Assembly: GCA_944320135.1 (NCBI GenBank)
Contig: CALUGI010000013.1
Coordinates: forward strand, 17,521 to 81,520
Direction of reading: 5' to 3'
Length of the DNA: 64,000 bases
Source of the DNA: an uncultured Phocaeicola sp.
Lineage (GTDB): Bacteria; Bacteroidota; Bacteroidia; Bacteroidales; Bacteroidaceae
The first letter of the stretch is position 1. Every line of letters begins with the position of its first letter. The notes under the pieces were generated by a model. That model worked only from the letters and a program-made list of their open reading frames with translations. It did not search any database and was not told the DNA's origin. Positions 53,256-61,305 of the stretch are shown one piece after another. Both the position numbers and the translations under genes were made by a program.

Positions 53256-53299
53256 CCACCGTCGGCAGCGGCGGCACGGAAAGCGGAGTGCTTTCCATG

Positions 53300-53339
53300 A
53301 AAAGCTCCCGGCGTTCCGCGCGGAACGCCGGGAGCTTTT
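53300..53339 (+). terminator. Terminator of the DUF4493/PCMD operon (40-bp perfect palindrome)
   Basis: Bases 53300-53319 and 53320-53339 are exact reverse complements with no spacer, followed by further T (53340-53343) and TATT. It is 44 bases after the last stop codon of the operon. Confidence 0.9.
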
Positions 53340-53475
53340 TTTTATTTGTCGGCGGCGGATAGGCTTCTTTATGCCGTGTATGAAAAAAAGGACAATTATT
53401 TGAAAAAATTTCCCCGAAATAAGAGCAATTCCTTACGGAACAAAAAAAACAGACAAATAATAATAGAATTAGACC

Positions 53476-53506
53476 TTGCGGCGGCTTTCAAATTCTTGTT
53501 TCTTTG
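53476..53506 (+). promoter_or_regulatory. Shared-type promoter P2 of the two-calycin lipoprotein gene
   Basis: AGACCTTGCGGC with TTG at 53476-53478, 20-base spacer, TTTCTTTG at 53499-53506, then CA. Distance between elements is identical to P1 and P3. The leader to the ATG (53534) is almost the same as that of P3. Confidence 0.85.
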
Positions 53507-53533
53507 CAGCGTAAATTTAAATGCGAAGAAAAA

Positions 53534-54775
53534 ATGAAAAAGAACGTATTCTATTATTTGTGTGCGGCATTGTTTTCCATGACGATGTTCGCTTCTTGCA
53601 GTGACGACGACGGCGAAGGAGGCGATCCGGGCGCAGGTTCAGCGGCCGAGCAGGTGGCCGGGACGTACAAGGCTGCTTTGGACATTATGCTGAATCCGGG
53701 CGGACAGGTAGCCGACGGCTTGATCAAGCAGGTGGTGATTGCCAAGTCTGCTTCTTCTGACAACGCCGTTGACATGACTTTGAAGGATTTCCGTCTGAAT
53801 ATGGGAACCGCTGAGATTAGCCTTGGCAACCTCAGCATCGAAAACTGCGCGCTTGCCGCAACAAGCGTGGAAGGGGAGTATTCCTTTACTGCCTCTGTGG
53901 TGAAGTCGCTCGACGTATTCGCTACGGGAGAACCCATAAACTGCACGATTACTATCGAGGGAGGCACGGTAGGCAACGACCGTCTGGCAATGAATCTGGG
54001 CGTGGCGCTGGAAGGTATGCCGATGACGGTGGACGTAGCCTGCGAAGGCACCAAGCTGTCGGGCACGGAAAGTTCCGCAGCATCCGTCACCTCGTTCTCT
54101 CTGAGCGGCGATGTGGAAGCGGCTGAAGCGACAATCAACGAAAGCGAAAAGACAATCACCGTATATGTGAGCGACGCGCTTGCCGATGAAGACCTGGCAG
54201 CCGTAACGCCCGAAGTCGAAGTTTCGGAAGGTGCTACGCTTTCTGTCGCTTCTCCGCTCGACCTCTCTAAAGGAAGCGCAACGCTTAGCGTGACTTCTGA
54301 GGACGGCTCTGTAACGAATGTGTACACGGTGACGGTATCAAAGGTGCTCCCGTTTGATGTGTTGGCGGGGACTTATGTATGTGATTTGGCTGTAGGTGTA
54401 GGAGAAGATGCCTCCCCAGGTCTGATAGAAGGCCAGAAGTATAACATAGAAATCACAAAGAATGGAGACAATGCCATCGACATGGTTTTGAAAAACTTCT
54501 CTTTGGGAGAGGAAATTAATCTTGGTGACTTGAGCGTAAAGGGATGCGAAATTTCTGCTACGGAGAATGCGGGAGTATATTCTTTTACAGGAGATGCCTT
54601 GCTGGAAGACTTGGATATATTTGGCACTGGAATGATGCTTGCTGATTGTATCGTAAATATTGTAAGTGCCACGATTGACGGAGAAAATCTTACGATGTCT
54701 TTGGATATAGATGCAGCATTGTCACCATCTAATAATTTGAAAGTAACCGTAGAATGCACCGGAACGAAACAATAA
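53534..54775 (+). CDS. Lipoprotein with two calycin-like domains
   Basis: 413 residues from ATG 53534. Lipobox cysteine in FASCSDDDGEGG. The first calycin-like (lipocalin-type barrel) domain spans about 35-180 (VAGTYKAALDIML, ISLGNLSIENCALAATSVEGEYSF) and the second about 285-413 (LAGTYVCDLAVGV, INLGDLSVKGCEISATENAGVYSF). They share the order AGTY, DMxLKNF, LGxLSxxxC, YSF, CTGTK, so the protein arose by internal duplication. Between them is a DUF5018-like sandwich (VTSFSLSGDVEAAEATINESEKTI). Such calycin domains in Bacteroidetes may bind hydrophobic or haem-like ligands; the ligand is unknown. The second domain is more A+T-rich than the first. Confidence 0.82.
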   Translation: MKKNVFYYLCAALFSMTMFASCSDDDGEGGDPGAGSAAEQVAGTYKAALDIMLNPGGQVADGLIKQVVIAKSASSDNAVDMTLKDFRLNMGTAEISLGNLSIENCALAATSVEGEYSFTASVVKSLDVFATGEPINCTITIEGGTVGNDRLAMNLGVALEGMPMTVDVACEGTKLSGTESSAASVTSFSLSGDVEAAEATINESEKTITVYVSDALADEDLAAVTPEVEVSEGATLSVASPLDLSKGSATLSVTSEDGSVTNVYTVTVSKVLPFDVLAGTYVCDLAVGVGEDASPGLIEGQKYNIEITKNGDNAIDMVLKNFSLGEEINLGDLSVKGCEISATENAGVYSFTGDALLEDLDIFGTGMMLADCIVNIVSATIDGENLTMSLDIDAALSPSNNLKVTVECTGTKQ

Positions 54776-54792
54776 ATACATTCATAAACTCT

Positions 54793-54836
54793 GCATCAGC
54801 CTGCCCCCAAGCGTGAGGGCGGGCAATGCTTTTTTT
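54793..54836 (+). terminator. Intrinsic terminator after the two-calycin gene
   Basis: Imperfect stem between GCATCAGCCTGCCC (54793-54806) and GGGCGGGCAATGC (54817-54829), followed by seven T. Confidence 0.65.
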
Positions 54837-54930
54837 AAAAAATAGGATAGCCGTCGGGCTTATCCTGCTTCATTGTGTCGCAATTTCTCGCGGAATCTGA
54901 TAAAAAGATAAATAATATAACATTTAGACC

Positions 54931-54961
54931 TTGCAGCGTCTTTTGTTTTCTTGTTCCTTTG
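54931..54961 (+). promoter_or_regulatory. Shared-type promoter P3 of the calycin-PCMD lipoprotein gene
   Basis: AGACCTTGCAGC with TTG at 54931-54933, 20-base spacer, TTCCTTTG at 54954-54961, then CA. From the TTTG to the ATG is 31 bases, the same as for P2. Confidence 0.85.
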
Positions 54962-54988
54962 CAACGGAATTTTAAAAGCGAAGAAAAA

Positions 54989-56554
54989 ATGAAAAAGAAT
55001 GTATTTTATTGTCTGTTTGCGGCATCTTGTGCCGTAACTGCGCTTTCCTCTTGCAGCGAGGACTACGAGCCGACTCCTAACCTGATTCAGGCCATCGAGA
55101 AGGATGTGGCCGGAGACTACAAAGGAACGTTGAGCGTGGAAGTTGACGGCATCTCTTTTGAGCCGACAAACCAGAATATCGTGATAGAAAGAAGCGGAAT
55201 GAACAGGGTTGACCTTACCATCAGCAATTTCAGCTTTGCGAATATGCCGCTGGGAGACGTGACTCTTGCCGATTGCATACTGGAGAAGAAAGGTGACACC
55301 TACACTTTCCAGCGCACGGAAGAACTGACTTTGGCCGACCCTGTGGGCACTTGTCCCGTGTCTTCTGCGGCTACTATCGCCAAAGAGAAGGTGGAAGTGA
55401 CGCTCGACATCACCGTTCCGGCATTGAACAACCAGAAAGTCAATGTAGTCTACGAAGGAACCCGTCTTACGGGCAGCGAAAATACGGAAGCCAAGATACT
55501 TTCTTTCACATTCGACCCTTCCGTTGAAGCCAACGCGGTGGTCATCTCAGAACCGGTGATTGACGAGGCAGCCAAGACAATCAGCTTCCGTACGCTCGAC
55601 GGAGCAGACATAAGTGCGCTCGTCCCGACAATCACAGTGTCCGAGGGTGCAATGCTAACTCCGGCAAGTGATGAGGCGGTTGACTTCGCTTCTCCCGTAA
55701 CGTACACGGTGATTTCGGAAGACGGAAAGACTTCTGTCGTTTATACGGTAAAGAACCAGTCAAGTGCTTTGATGAAATATTCATTTGAAGATTGGGGGAT
55801 AATGAATGGGACTTCTTCATTCCCTGATACCAAAAGTGCCACTTGGGATTCTCCCTTGCCATTGAATGAGCTTGCAAGCGCAAATGAAGGCGTGGCTGCT
55901 TTGAAAACTTCTATTGGTGGAGGATATACAGGTGATTATGCCATGACAAAAGACGAAGACGGCTATAAGGGAAGTGCGGTTAAGCTCCAGACATTATACA
56001 CGAATGCTTTGAATGAAATCTTTTCTGGTAGCATTCCAGCCATAACTCCGGCTTCTTTGTACACAGGTACTTTCGAGTTCTCTATGAAAATTACGGCAGC
56101 AGAGCAATTGACGATGACCAAATTCGGCCTTCCTTATGACAAGAAACCTGTTTCTTTTAAAGGAGCCTATAAGTATGCGAAGGGAGACAATTATATAGAC
56201 GGCTCTACGGAAGACCCTGGGCTTGAGCATCAGGAAGGAGAAGACAGAGGCTTGATTATGGCTGTGTTGTTTGAAGTGACTCCGGAATTGCAGACTCTTG
56301 ACGGCACGAACCTGAAAACAGCTCCTAACCGTGTGATGATTGCTCAAGTGGGCGGTGAAGCAGGAGTTGCTGATGCGGCAGAGTGGACTGAGTTTGAAGT
56401 TCCTTTCGAGCTTGTTGAGGGCGCAGCTGAATATTCAGCTGATAAAGAATATAAATTGGCGATAGTTTGTCAGTCAAGTGTCGATGGCAGCAATTTCAAA
56501 GGCGCGGCAGGAAGCACTCTTTGGGTAGACGAGATTGAAGTGATAGGTGAATAA
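54989..56554 (+). CDS. Calycin-like plus PCMD surface lipoprotein
   Basis: 521 residues from ATG 54989. Lipobox cysteine in LSSCSEDYEPT. The first 15 residues, leader and promoter closely match the gene upstream (MKKNVFY, then diverging), so the 5' end is duplicated. Calycin-like domain about 30-170 (VAGDYKGTLSVEVDG, MPLGDVTLADCILEKKGDTYTF, NVVYEGTRLTGSE), sandwich linker about 175-255, and a PCMD module from about 261 (MKYSFEDWGIMNG) to FKGAAGSTLWVDEIEVIGE. It combines the domain type of the previous gene with that of the 44-53 kb operon, linking the two groups. The PCMD half is more A+T-rich. Confidence 0.83.
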   Translation: MKKNVFYCLFAASCAVTALSSCSEDYEPTPNLIQAIEKDVAGDYKGTLSVEVDGISFEPTNQNIVIERSGMNRVDLTISNFSFANMPLGDVTLADCILEKKGDTYTFQRTEELTLADPVGTCPVSSAATIAKEKVEVTLDITVPALNNQKVNVVYEGTRLTGSENTEAKILSFTFDPSVEANAVVISEPVIDEAAKTISFRTLDGADISALVPTITVSEGAMLTPASDEAVDFASPVTYTVISEDGKTSVVYTVKNQSSALMKYSFEDWGIMNGTSSFPDTKSATWDSPLPLNELASANEGVAALKTSIGGGYTGDYAMTKDEDGYKGSAVKLQTLYTNALNEIFSGSIPAITPASLYTGTFEFSMKITAAEQLTMTKFGLPYDKKPVSFKGAYKYAKGDNYIDGSTEDPGLEHQEGEDRGLIMAVLFEVTPELQTLDGTNLKTAPNRVMIAQVGGEAGVADAAEWTEFEVPFELVEGAAEYSADKEYKLAIVCQSSVDGSNFKGAAGSTLWVDEIEVIGE

Positions 56555-56573
56555 TATTCTTTTCAATACTCGC

Positions 56574-56609
56574 AAAGCCGTTCGCCTTTAGGGGCTGAAC
56601 GGCTTTTTT
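56574..56609 (+). terminator. Intrinsic terminator after the calycin-PCMD gene
   Basis: Arms 56574-56583 and 56597-56606 pair perfectly over ten bases, loop of 13, and a six-T run (56604-56609). Confidence 0.88.
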
Positions 56610-56684
56610 ACGCCCTTATTTTTCGAAACCTCCCGCAAGATTTTCTGTTTCCGGCGCGGGGATTTTTTGTATTCTCGCGCAAAA

Positions 56685-56789
56685 ATCTGCATTTGGGCAT
56701 TTGAAATGTATATTTCCCGTTTTGGAATATATATTTCACATTGGGAGATTTGTATTTTGCAATGTGAAATAAAGATTTTTTCGGGAGGA
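56685..56789 (+). repeat. Five degenerate 21-bp tandem repeats
   Basis: Five successive 21-base units start at 56685, 56706, 56727, 56748 and 56769. Each begins AT and shares ATTT around positions 7-11 (units 1-4: GCATTT or GTATTT-like), then CNNTTGGGA/GGA-like ends. Read as protein, the period appears as seven residues (e.g. MYISRFG, IYISHWE, ICILQCE). The arms TTTCACATTG (56734-56743) and CAATGTGAAA (56760-56769) also form a perfect inverted repeat. The array lies in the 476-base gap 56555-57030, which otherwise holds one terminator, one promoter and nothing else recognised. Confidence 0.75.
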
Positions 56790-56951
56790 AGCGCAAGTCT
56801 CCTCCGGCTGTGCGTAAGATTTCCTCGCTTGTTTTTGTGGAAACCGACCGTAGCCGCAGCGGAAATGAATCCGGGGGCGATGGGAGCGGAGCGTGAAACG
56901 GCGGCAAGGAAGCGGACATCTTTTTTGCGAGTTCTTCCTTCGGCGGTTATA

Positions 56952-56981
56952 TTGCTTTTTAGAAACAAAACGCTATCTTTG
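56952..56981 (+). promoter_or_regulatory. Promoter of the ATPase/TOPRIM-like pair
   Basis: TTG (56952-56954), 19-base spacer, TATCTTTG (56974-56981). It is 49 bases before the ATG at 57031 and supports this start. Confidence 0.7.
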
Positions 56982-57030
56982 TGTTATTCATTTTTTTAAC
57001 GGGATTGTTATATTAAGAGTTGATACGGCT

Positions 57031-58125
57031 ATGATAAAAACGATAGTTATCAGAAACTTCAAGTCTATAGCAGCGGCATCGTTGGATTTAGGCAATGTCA
57101 ATGTGTTTATAGGAGCAAATGGAGCAGGCAAATCAAATATACTGGAAGCTGTTGGTATGGTTGCGTCTGAACGTGCTTCATCTATTGAAGTGAATATTCT
57201 GGCGCAGAAAGGCGTTCGTATAGCCAAACCCGATTTGATGGTCAGTTCCTTTTACGGCTTGCCTTCTCATGATTCTATTGACGTGGAGATTTTAGGAACG
57301 GAAGGAGAACGTGTGCAATATCACGTGATGAATCCAAGTCCGGAGGACATCTATTCCACTTGGAAAGTGACTTGTTCGACCGGTACCTTCAGGGAGGGTG
57401 CGGATAAAGAGATGATAAGCAAAAAGATGAAAGAACTTAGGACTTATGTTTCAAACTATCTTATTTATTCATTGTCGGTTGATGCGTTGCGCGGATTTAC
57501 TTCGGATAGTATGCAATATCCGTTGGGTATCAATGGAGAAGGTCTTGATGTGCTTTTGAACAATCTTCCTAAAGAGGAAATAGCCTTGATTAAAGAAACG
57601 GCGAAGGAATATATTGATTGGATTGAGGATATCTTTTTTGACGGTGAGGAAATTTATAAGATGCAAGGATATAAGTTGGGAAGAAGCAAGTCGAATCTTT
57701 ATTTTAGAGACAGGTTCATGCAGAAGAAAAACAATCTGTTTTCTGCGGAAAACGCAAATGAAGGCGCGTTGGAACTTCTGTTTTATCTCACATTGTTTAT
57801 CAGTAAAAAGACTCCCGACTTTTTTGCTATAGATAACATTGAGAACGGATTGAATCCCCGGTTGTGCAGGTTTCTGATGAAGAAAATCTGCGAGCAGGCT
57901 GTAAAAAATAATAAGCAAGTGTTGGTGACGACACACAATCCCTCTGTCCTGGACGGACTTAATCTGAATGATGGTGCGCAGCGTTTATATGTGGTTGTTC
58001 GGAGTGATGAAGGAAAAACGCAAGTCAAGCGTATCAAGACGAAAGAATCTGTAGACGGGCCTCGGATGATGCTTTCAGAGATGTGGGTAAAAGGTTTGAT
58101 AGGCGGGCTTCCGGATAATTTTTAA
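57031..58125 (+). CDS. AAA/ABC-type ATPase (OLD-like, AAA_21 type), probable defence gene
   Basis: 364 residues from ATG 57031. Walker A FIGANGAGKSNILEAV near the N-terminus after IRNFKSIAAASLDLGNVN, as in RecF/OLD-type ATPases. Walker B reads FFAIDNIENGLNP, with Asn after the Asp where Glu is usual, but with a Glu two residues on, a pattern I associate with AAA_21 proteins. H-loop VLVTTHNPSVLDGL. There is no fused TOPRIM domain; a separate TOPRIM-like gene starts four bases downstream. The gene is richer in A+T than its neighbours, a sign of transfer. OLD-type ATPase plus nuclease pairs are common in anti-phage systems. Confidence 0.87.
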   Translation: MIKTIVIRNFKSIAAASLDLGNVNVFIGANGAGKSNILEAVGMVASERASSIEVNILAQKGVRIAKPDLMVSSFYGLPSHDSIDVEILGTEGERVQYHVMNPSPEDIYSTWKVTCSTGTFREGADKEMISKKMKELRTYVSNYLIYSLSVDALRGFTSDSMQYPLGINGEGLDVLLNNLPKEEIALIKETAKEYIDWIEDIFFDGEEIYKMQGYKLGRSKSNLYFRDRFMQKKNNLFSAENANEGALELLFYLTLFISKKTPDFFAIDNIENGLNPRLCRFLMKKICEQAVKNNKQVLVTTHNPSVLDGLNLNDGAQRLYVVVRSDEGKTQVKRIKTKESVDGPRMMLSEMWVKGLIGGLPDNF

Positions 58126-58129
58126 TGTT

Positions 58130-58807
58130 ATGCGATTCGGAATAATAGCTGAAGGAAAAGCAGACATTGCCGTAATAAAGGCAGTGCTGAAAGCGCTGAA
58201 AGGCATTGACGGGAGTGAAGTCGTGCAGTTGCGGCCTCGTGAGCGATTGGACGAAACGGATTTGGCCAGTCTGAATTTCAGCAATTGGAATTTGGTGCTG
58301 GAGTCTTGCGGAGATGAAGATTTGTTGAGGGCTTATTTTGACAGTTTTGTGGACGATGCTTTGTTAATTGTGCAGGTGGATACGGCAGAACGTGGAGAAA
58401 AAGGATATGATGTGCTTGAACCTGTAAGGACAAAAGGTGTCGATTGGAAAGAATACACTGACAGACTTAGAGATGCCGTCAAAGGCAAAATTTCAGAAAT
58501 GGTTCCAGAGTCTTATCGTGCGAGAATTGTTTATGCTATTGCAATAGAAGAAACAGATGCGTGGTTGATACCTTTGTTTGATTCTTCGTGTAAGGAAACT
58601 GCTCAGTACGCAAATCCGAAAGAGCAGTTGCATTATTTGATTGGTAAAATGAGCGGTAAGAAGAAAAACACTTATATAGATACTGATAAGAAGAATCTGA
58701 ATTATACAGCTCTTGGTAAGAATTTGAAGAAAGGGATAAAAGATTGCCGTAAGAGAAACAGAAGTTTTGATTTGTTCTGTTCGGAATTAGAAGGGGAGGA
58801 CGGGTAA
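58130..58807 (+). CDS. TOPRIM-like (DUF4276/RloB-type) protein, partner of the ATPase
   Basis: 225 residues. The first strand-loop, FGIIAEGKADIAVIKAVLKAL, has the TOPRIM-type Glu-Gly with a following helix; ALLIVQVDTAERGEKGYD gives the acidic second motif. The late segment YAIAIEETDAWLIPLFD resembles the Glu-x-Trp-Leu-Leu motif of DUF4276 and RloB proteins. The C-terminus is lysine-rich with RNRSFDLFCSEL. Encoded four bases after the ATPase, so the two are almost certainly co-expressed and work together, the protein probably being a nuclease unleashed or held by the ATPase. Family assignment is from motifs only. Confidence 0.75.
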   Translation: MRFGIIAEGKADIAVIKAVLKALKGIDGSEVVQLRPRERLDETDLASLNFSNWNLVLESCGDEDLLRAYFDSFVDDALLIVQVDTAERGEKGYDVLEPVRTKGVDWKEYTDRLRDAVKGKISEMVPESYRARIVYAIAIEETDAWLIPLFDSSCKETAQYANPKEQLHYLIGKMSGKKKNTYIDTDKKNLNYTALGKNLKKGIKDCRKRNRSFDLFCSELEGEDG

Positions 58808-58898
58808 GAGCGGGATACTTGTTCGCTTTCAATCAGTTCTTTTGACTATGGCTGTTCATGAAATGTCTGTAAGAAAAGAAGATTGCATGGAAGAAAAT

Positions 58899-58942
58899 GT
58901 GCCTGCAATCTGACTTTAAGAATAAAATCAGGTTGCAGGCAC
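58899..58942. terminator. Bidirectional terminator between the defence pair and the porin gene
   Basis: Arms 58899-58913 and 58928-58942 pair over 15 bases with one G-T pair and a 14-base loop, flanked by an A run on the left and TTTTCTTTT on the right, so it can end transcripts from both sides. Confidence 0.85.
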
Positions 58943-58966
58943 ACTTTTCTTTTATGTAGTTGTTCG

Positions 58967-59773
58967 CTAAAACTCGTATCCGAACCCGAAATTCAGGTAG
59001 ATGGGATACATGGCAAACGAGATGGTTGTGAAATCTTTCCGGAAGATGTCGTTCAGTCCCCATGTCAAGTCGGCATGGACGTTCAGGTGCTTGTAGGCTT
59101 TCCAGGAGCCTCCCACCTGCAGTCCCCATTGGAACCGGCGCAGTTCGTTCGAGAAGTCGTAAGCGGCAACGTTCTCTCCGGAGAAATTGACGCGGCTTCC
59201 TGTTGCGTCCGGAGTGCGCAGGTGGCCTTCATATACATTGCCGGCGAAGTCTCCTTCCATCATGTATGACAGATACGGCCCGGCCACGATTTTCCAGCGT
59301 TCTCCAAGTTTGAGGTTTGCCAGAATCGGGACAGTAAGGTATGAGGTTCTGACCTTGGTCCTTACTCCTCCTGTCCATAGTCCTTCTATTTTCCCTCCTG
59401 TTTCGGTGAATATCTCCATTCCATAGTTCTTTACGGTAGCTTCTGTGGTCATGGTTTTGCTTTCAAGCCTCAGTCCTACGCTCACTCCCCATTTCTGTTT
59501 TTCACCCAGCCATTTGGTGGCGTTCCCTTCCACGGTAATGGCCAGCCCCGGTTTGTAGCTGTCGATGCTTCTGATTTCCTGCGGAAGGGGGAGGGGAGAC
59601 GTACCTCCGATGTTCACTCCGGCTTTGAACTCATAGTCCAAGCCGTGTAGTGCGGACCATATCAGCCCTTTATGTTCCCGTTGATGTTGATGTTCTGATG
59701 CTTTGGCGTATATGTTTCCGCTATTGAGAGCGAGTGCTGCAAGCAACGCCAGCAGTGTGTATTTCTTTTTCAT
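58967..59773 (-). CDS. Porin-family outer-membrane beta-barrel protein
   Basis: 268 residues. Signal peptide ending near GNIYAKA. The mature part has alternating strands of an eight-to-ten-strand barrel: YEFKAGVNIGGTSPLPLP, PGLAITVEGNATKWLG, WGVSVGLRLESKTMTT, SYLTVPILANLKLGERWKIVAGPYLSYMMEG, and ends FGFGYEF. This matches the PorT/OmpW-like outer_membrane_beta-barrel family of Bacteroidetes. Located 16 bases downstream of a PCMD lipoprotein gene on the same strand, again a barrel-PCMD pairing as at 49983-53255. Confidence 0.87.
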   Translation of the reverse strand: MKKKYTLLALLAALALNSGNIYAKASEHQHQREHKGLIWSALHGLDYEFKAGVNIGGTSPLPLPQEIRSIDSYKPGLAITVEGNATKWLGEKQKWGVSVGLRLESKTMTTEATVKNYGMEIFTETGGKIEGLWTGGVRTKVRTSYLTVPILANLKLGERWKIVAGPYLSYMMEGDFAGNVYEGHLRTPDATGSRVNFSGENVAAYDFSNELRRFQWGLQVGGSWKAYKHLNVHADLTWGLNDIFRKDFTTISFAMYPIYLNFGFGYEF

Positions 59774-59789
59774 GTTTTTCTTCCTTTCT

Positions 59790-60962
59790 TTATTGTTCGT
59801 AAATGATTTCCACTTCGTCTATACACAGCTCGCTTCCGATTGCTCCCCGGAAATAGGCTCCCTCGATGCTGGAAGTGAATACGACGGCCAGCTTGTATTT
59901 GCCTTCTTTCAGGTCGGCTTCGTTGATTTGCTTTCCGTTTTGCGGTTGGAAATCCAATTCAAAGCGTGTCCATTCGTCAGTTTCCGTCATATTGGGATTG
60001 TCGTCTTTCCCGATTCGTGCCAATGATACTATGTGGTCCTTCATCGGACCGTCCAAGGGGAAGAGGTCTCCGTCCAGTGAATAGTCGCTTGTGGGCGCTT
60101 CGTAGAGTGCAGCATAGATGTCTCCCATGTCCATTTCTCCCGCAACCGGGTTCTTGTCTTCGTCCGTGAAGGTTTCTCCCGCCTTATACTTGTAATATCC
60201 GGTCATCTTTAAAGGCTTTTTATTGAAAGGAAAGCCGAAGTTTGTAGCTTCCAACGGGTGTTGTACAGCATTTTGCACATCGAACGAGCCGATAAACAAG
60301 TTTCCTGCCGCGATGGGCATTCCTATCGGTTTTCCGAAGTTTCCCGTGTCGCGGGTGGTGAGCTTTACGCATTTGCCGTTCACGCCGTCAGCGGCCTGCA
60401 CGGTGGGGTAGTCTGCGGCATCGTTTGCCATTCCGCTGATTTCAAATCCCGGATTTCCGCTTGCCCATTGCATGATGCCGGATTCGGTTGTGAGGTAGAG
60501 TATGTGGTAAGGGCTTGTTTGCTTCAGTTCTTCAAATGAATATTTGGTATAGTCGGACAAGTTCATCGTGTTGATGCGGAGGATATAGTCCACTCCGTTT
60601 GCTCCGTCTTCGGAGGTGACGGTCAGGCGGCGTTGCTTTTCTTGATTGAAATTGCAGTAGCAAAGCCATGTGCTGTCTTTCTGGAATGCGGGCTGCACAT
60701 CGTTTTCGTTGGCATCGGCTATCTTTATTTCAGCTCCGATTGGGAGAGTAAATATAAGTTCTTGCTTTGTGAGGTCGATATCGGGAAGGTAAACTTCGAT
60801 TTCTTTGCTGTTATGGTTGATGTTGGTCAGCAAAATATTCTCGCCTTCGCATCCGTCGATGGCCGCTTCCACGTTCAACGCTTCGTCCTGTATACAGGAG
60901 GTTGCGGCGCAGGCTATCATCAGTCCTGATAGCAGGTTTTTCAGTTTCATGTTTGTTTTCAT
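59790..60962 (-). CDS. PCMD-domain surface lipoprotein
   Basis: 390 residues; a second ATG five codons later (MKLKNLL) is an alternative. Lipobox cysteine in AATSCIQDEALN. Residues about 35-130 form a DUF5018-like sandwich (LPDIDLTKQELIFTLPIG). The PCMD module covers about 140-390: YSFEELKQTSPYHI, AAGNLFIGSFDVQNAV, NFGFPFNKKPLKMTGYYKY, and YFRGAIGSELCIDEVEIIYE. This end nearly repeats the calycin-PCMD protein at 54989. A -7 box TAATTTTG (60986-60993, minus strand) is upstream, with a weak -33. Two-gene operon with the porin-like gene. Confidence 0.85.
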   Translation of the reverse strand: MKTNMKLKNLLSGLMIACAATSCIQDEALNVEAAIDGCEGENILLTNINHNSKEIEVYLPDIDLTKQELIFTLPIGAEIKIADANENDVQPAFQKDSTWLCYCNFNQEKQRRLTVTSEDGANGVDYILRINTMNLSDYTKYSFEELKQTSPYHILYLTTESGIMQWASGNPGFEISGMANDAADYPTVQAADGVNGKCVKLTTRDTGNFGKPIGMPIAAGNLFIGSFDVQNAVQHPLEATNFGFPFNKKPLKMTGYYKYKAGETFTDEDKNPVAGEMDMGDIYAALYEAPTSDYSLDGDLFPLDGPMKDHIVSLARIGKDDNPNMTETDEWTRFELDFQPQNGKQINEADLKEGKYKLAVVFTSSIEGAYFRGAIGSELCIDEVEIIYEQ

Positions 60963-61040
60963 TGAAAATTAAGAATTTGATGCGGCAAAATTACTAATTT
61001 TATTTCAGACATGAAACCGGTTTGGCGGGAGTTTTGCGCA

Positions 61041-61066
61041 TAAAAAAAGGAACCTTCCGGTTCCTT
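61041..61066 (-). terminator. Intrinsic terminator of tRNA-fMet
   Basis: On the minus strand, arms 61059-61066 and 61047-61054 pair over eight bases around a GGAA loop and run into TTTTTTA. Confidence 0.85.
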
Positions 61067-61073
61067 GTCTCAG

Positions 61074-61146
<73 letters not shown>

Positions 61147-61176
61147 ATGTGATTCTTTTTAATCTTAATTGCGCTG

Positions 61177-61208
61177 CAAAGGTACGGCTTTTTTCGGAAA
61201 AAAACAAA
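61177..61208 (-). promoter_or_regulatory. tRNA-fMet promoter
   Basis: On the minus strand TTTG (61205-61208), 20-base spacer, TACCTTTG (61177-61184). The -7 box is the same as that of tRNA-Ser. Confidence 0.8.
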
Positions 61209-61305
61209 TGTTTCGTGCGTTTTATGAAAAAAAGAGCCGCCTCCGAAGCAAAAAAACTCCGGAAGCGGCCTTTCTTCTTATAATACTGCCAACAAATTGC
61301 CTGTT

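Noticed and set aside
56685-56789. CRISPR array
   Set aside because: Units are adjoining, degenerate and 21 bases long without spacers, and no cas gene is present.
56667-56968. Small ORFs on both strands with repeating xYISxxx peptides
   Set aside because: The peptides come from the 21-bp DNA repeats read through; no start signal, promoter or coding bias supports a gene.
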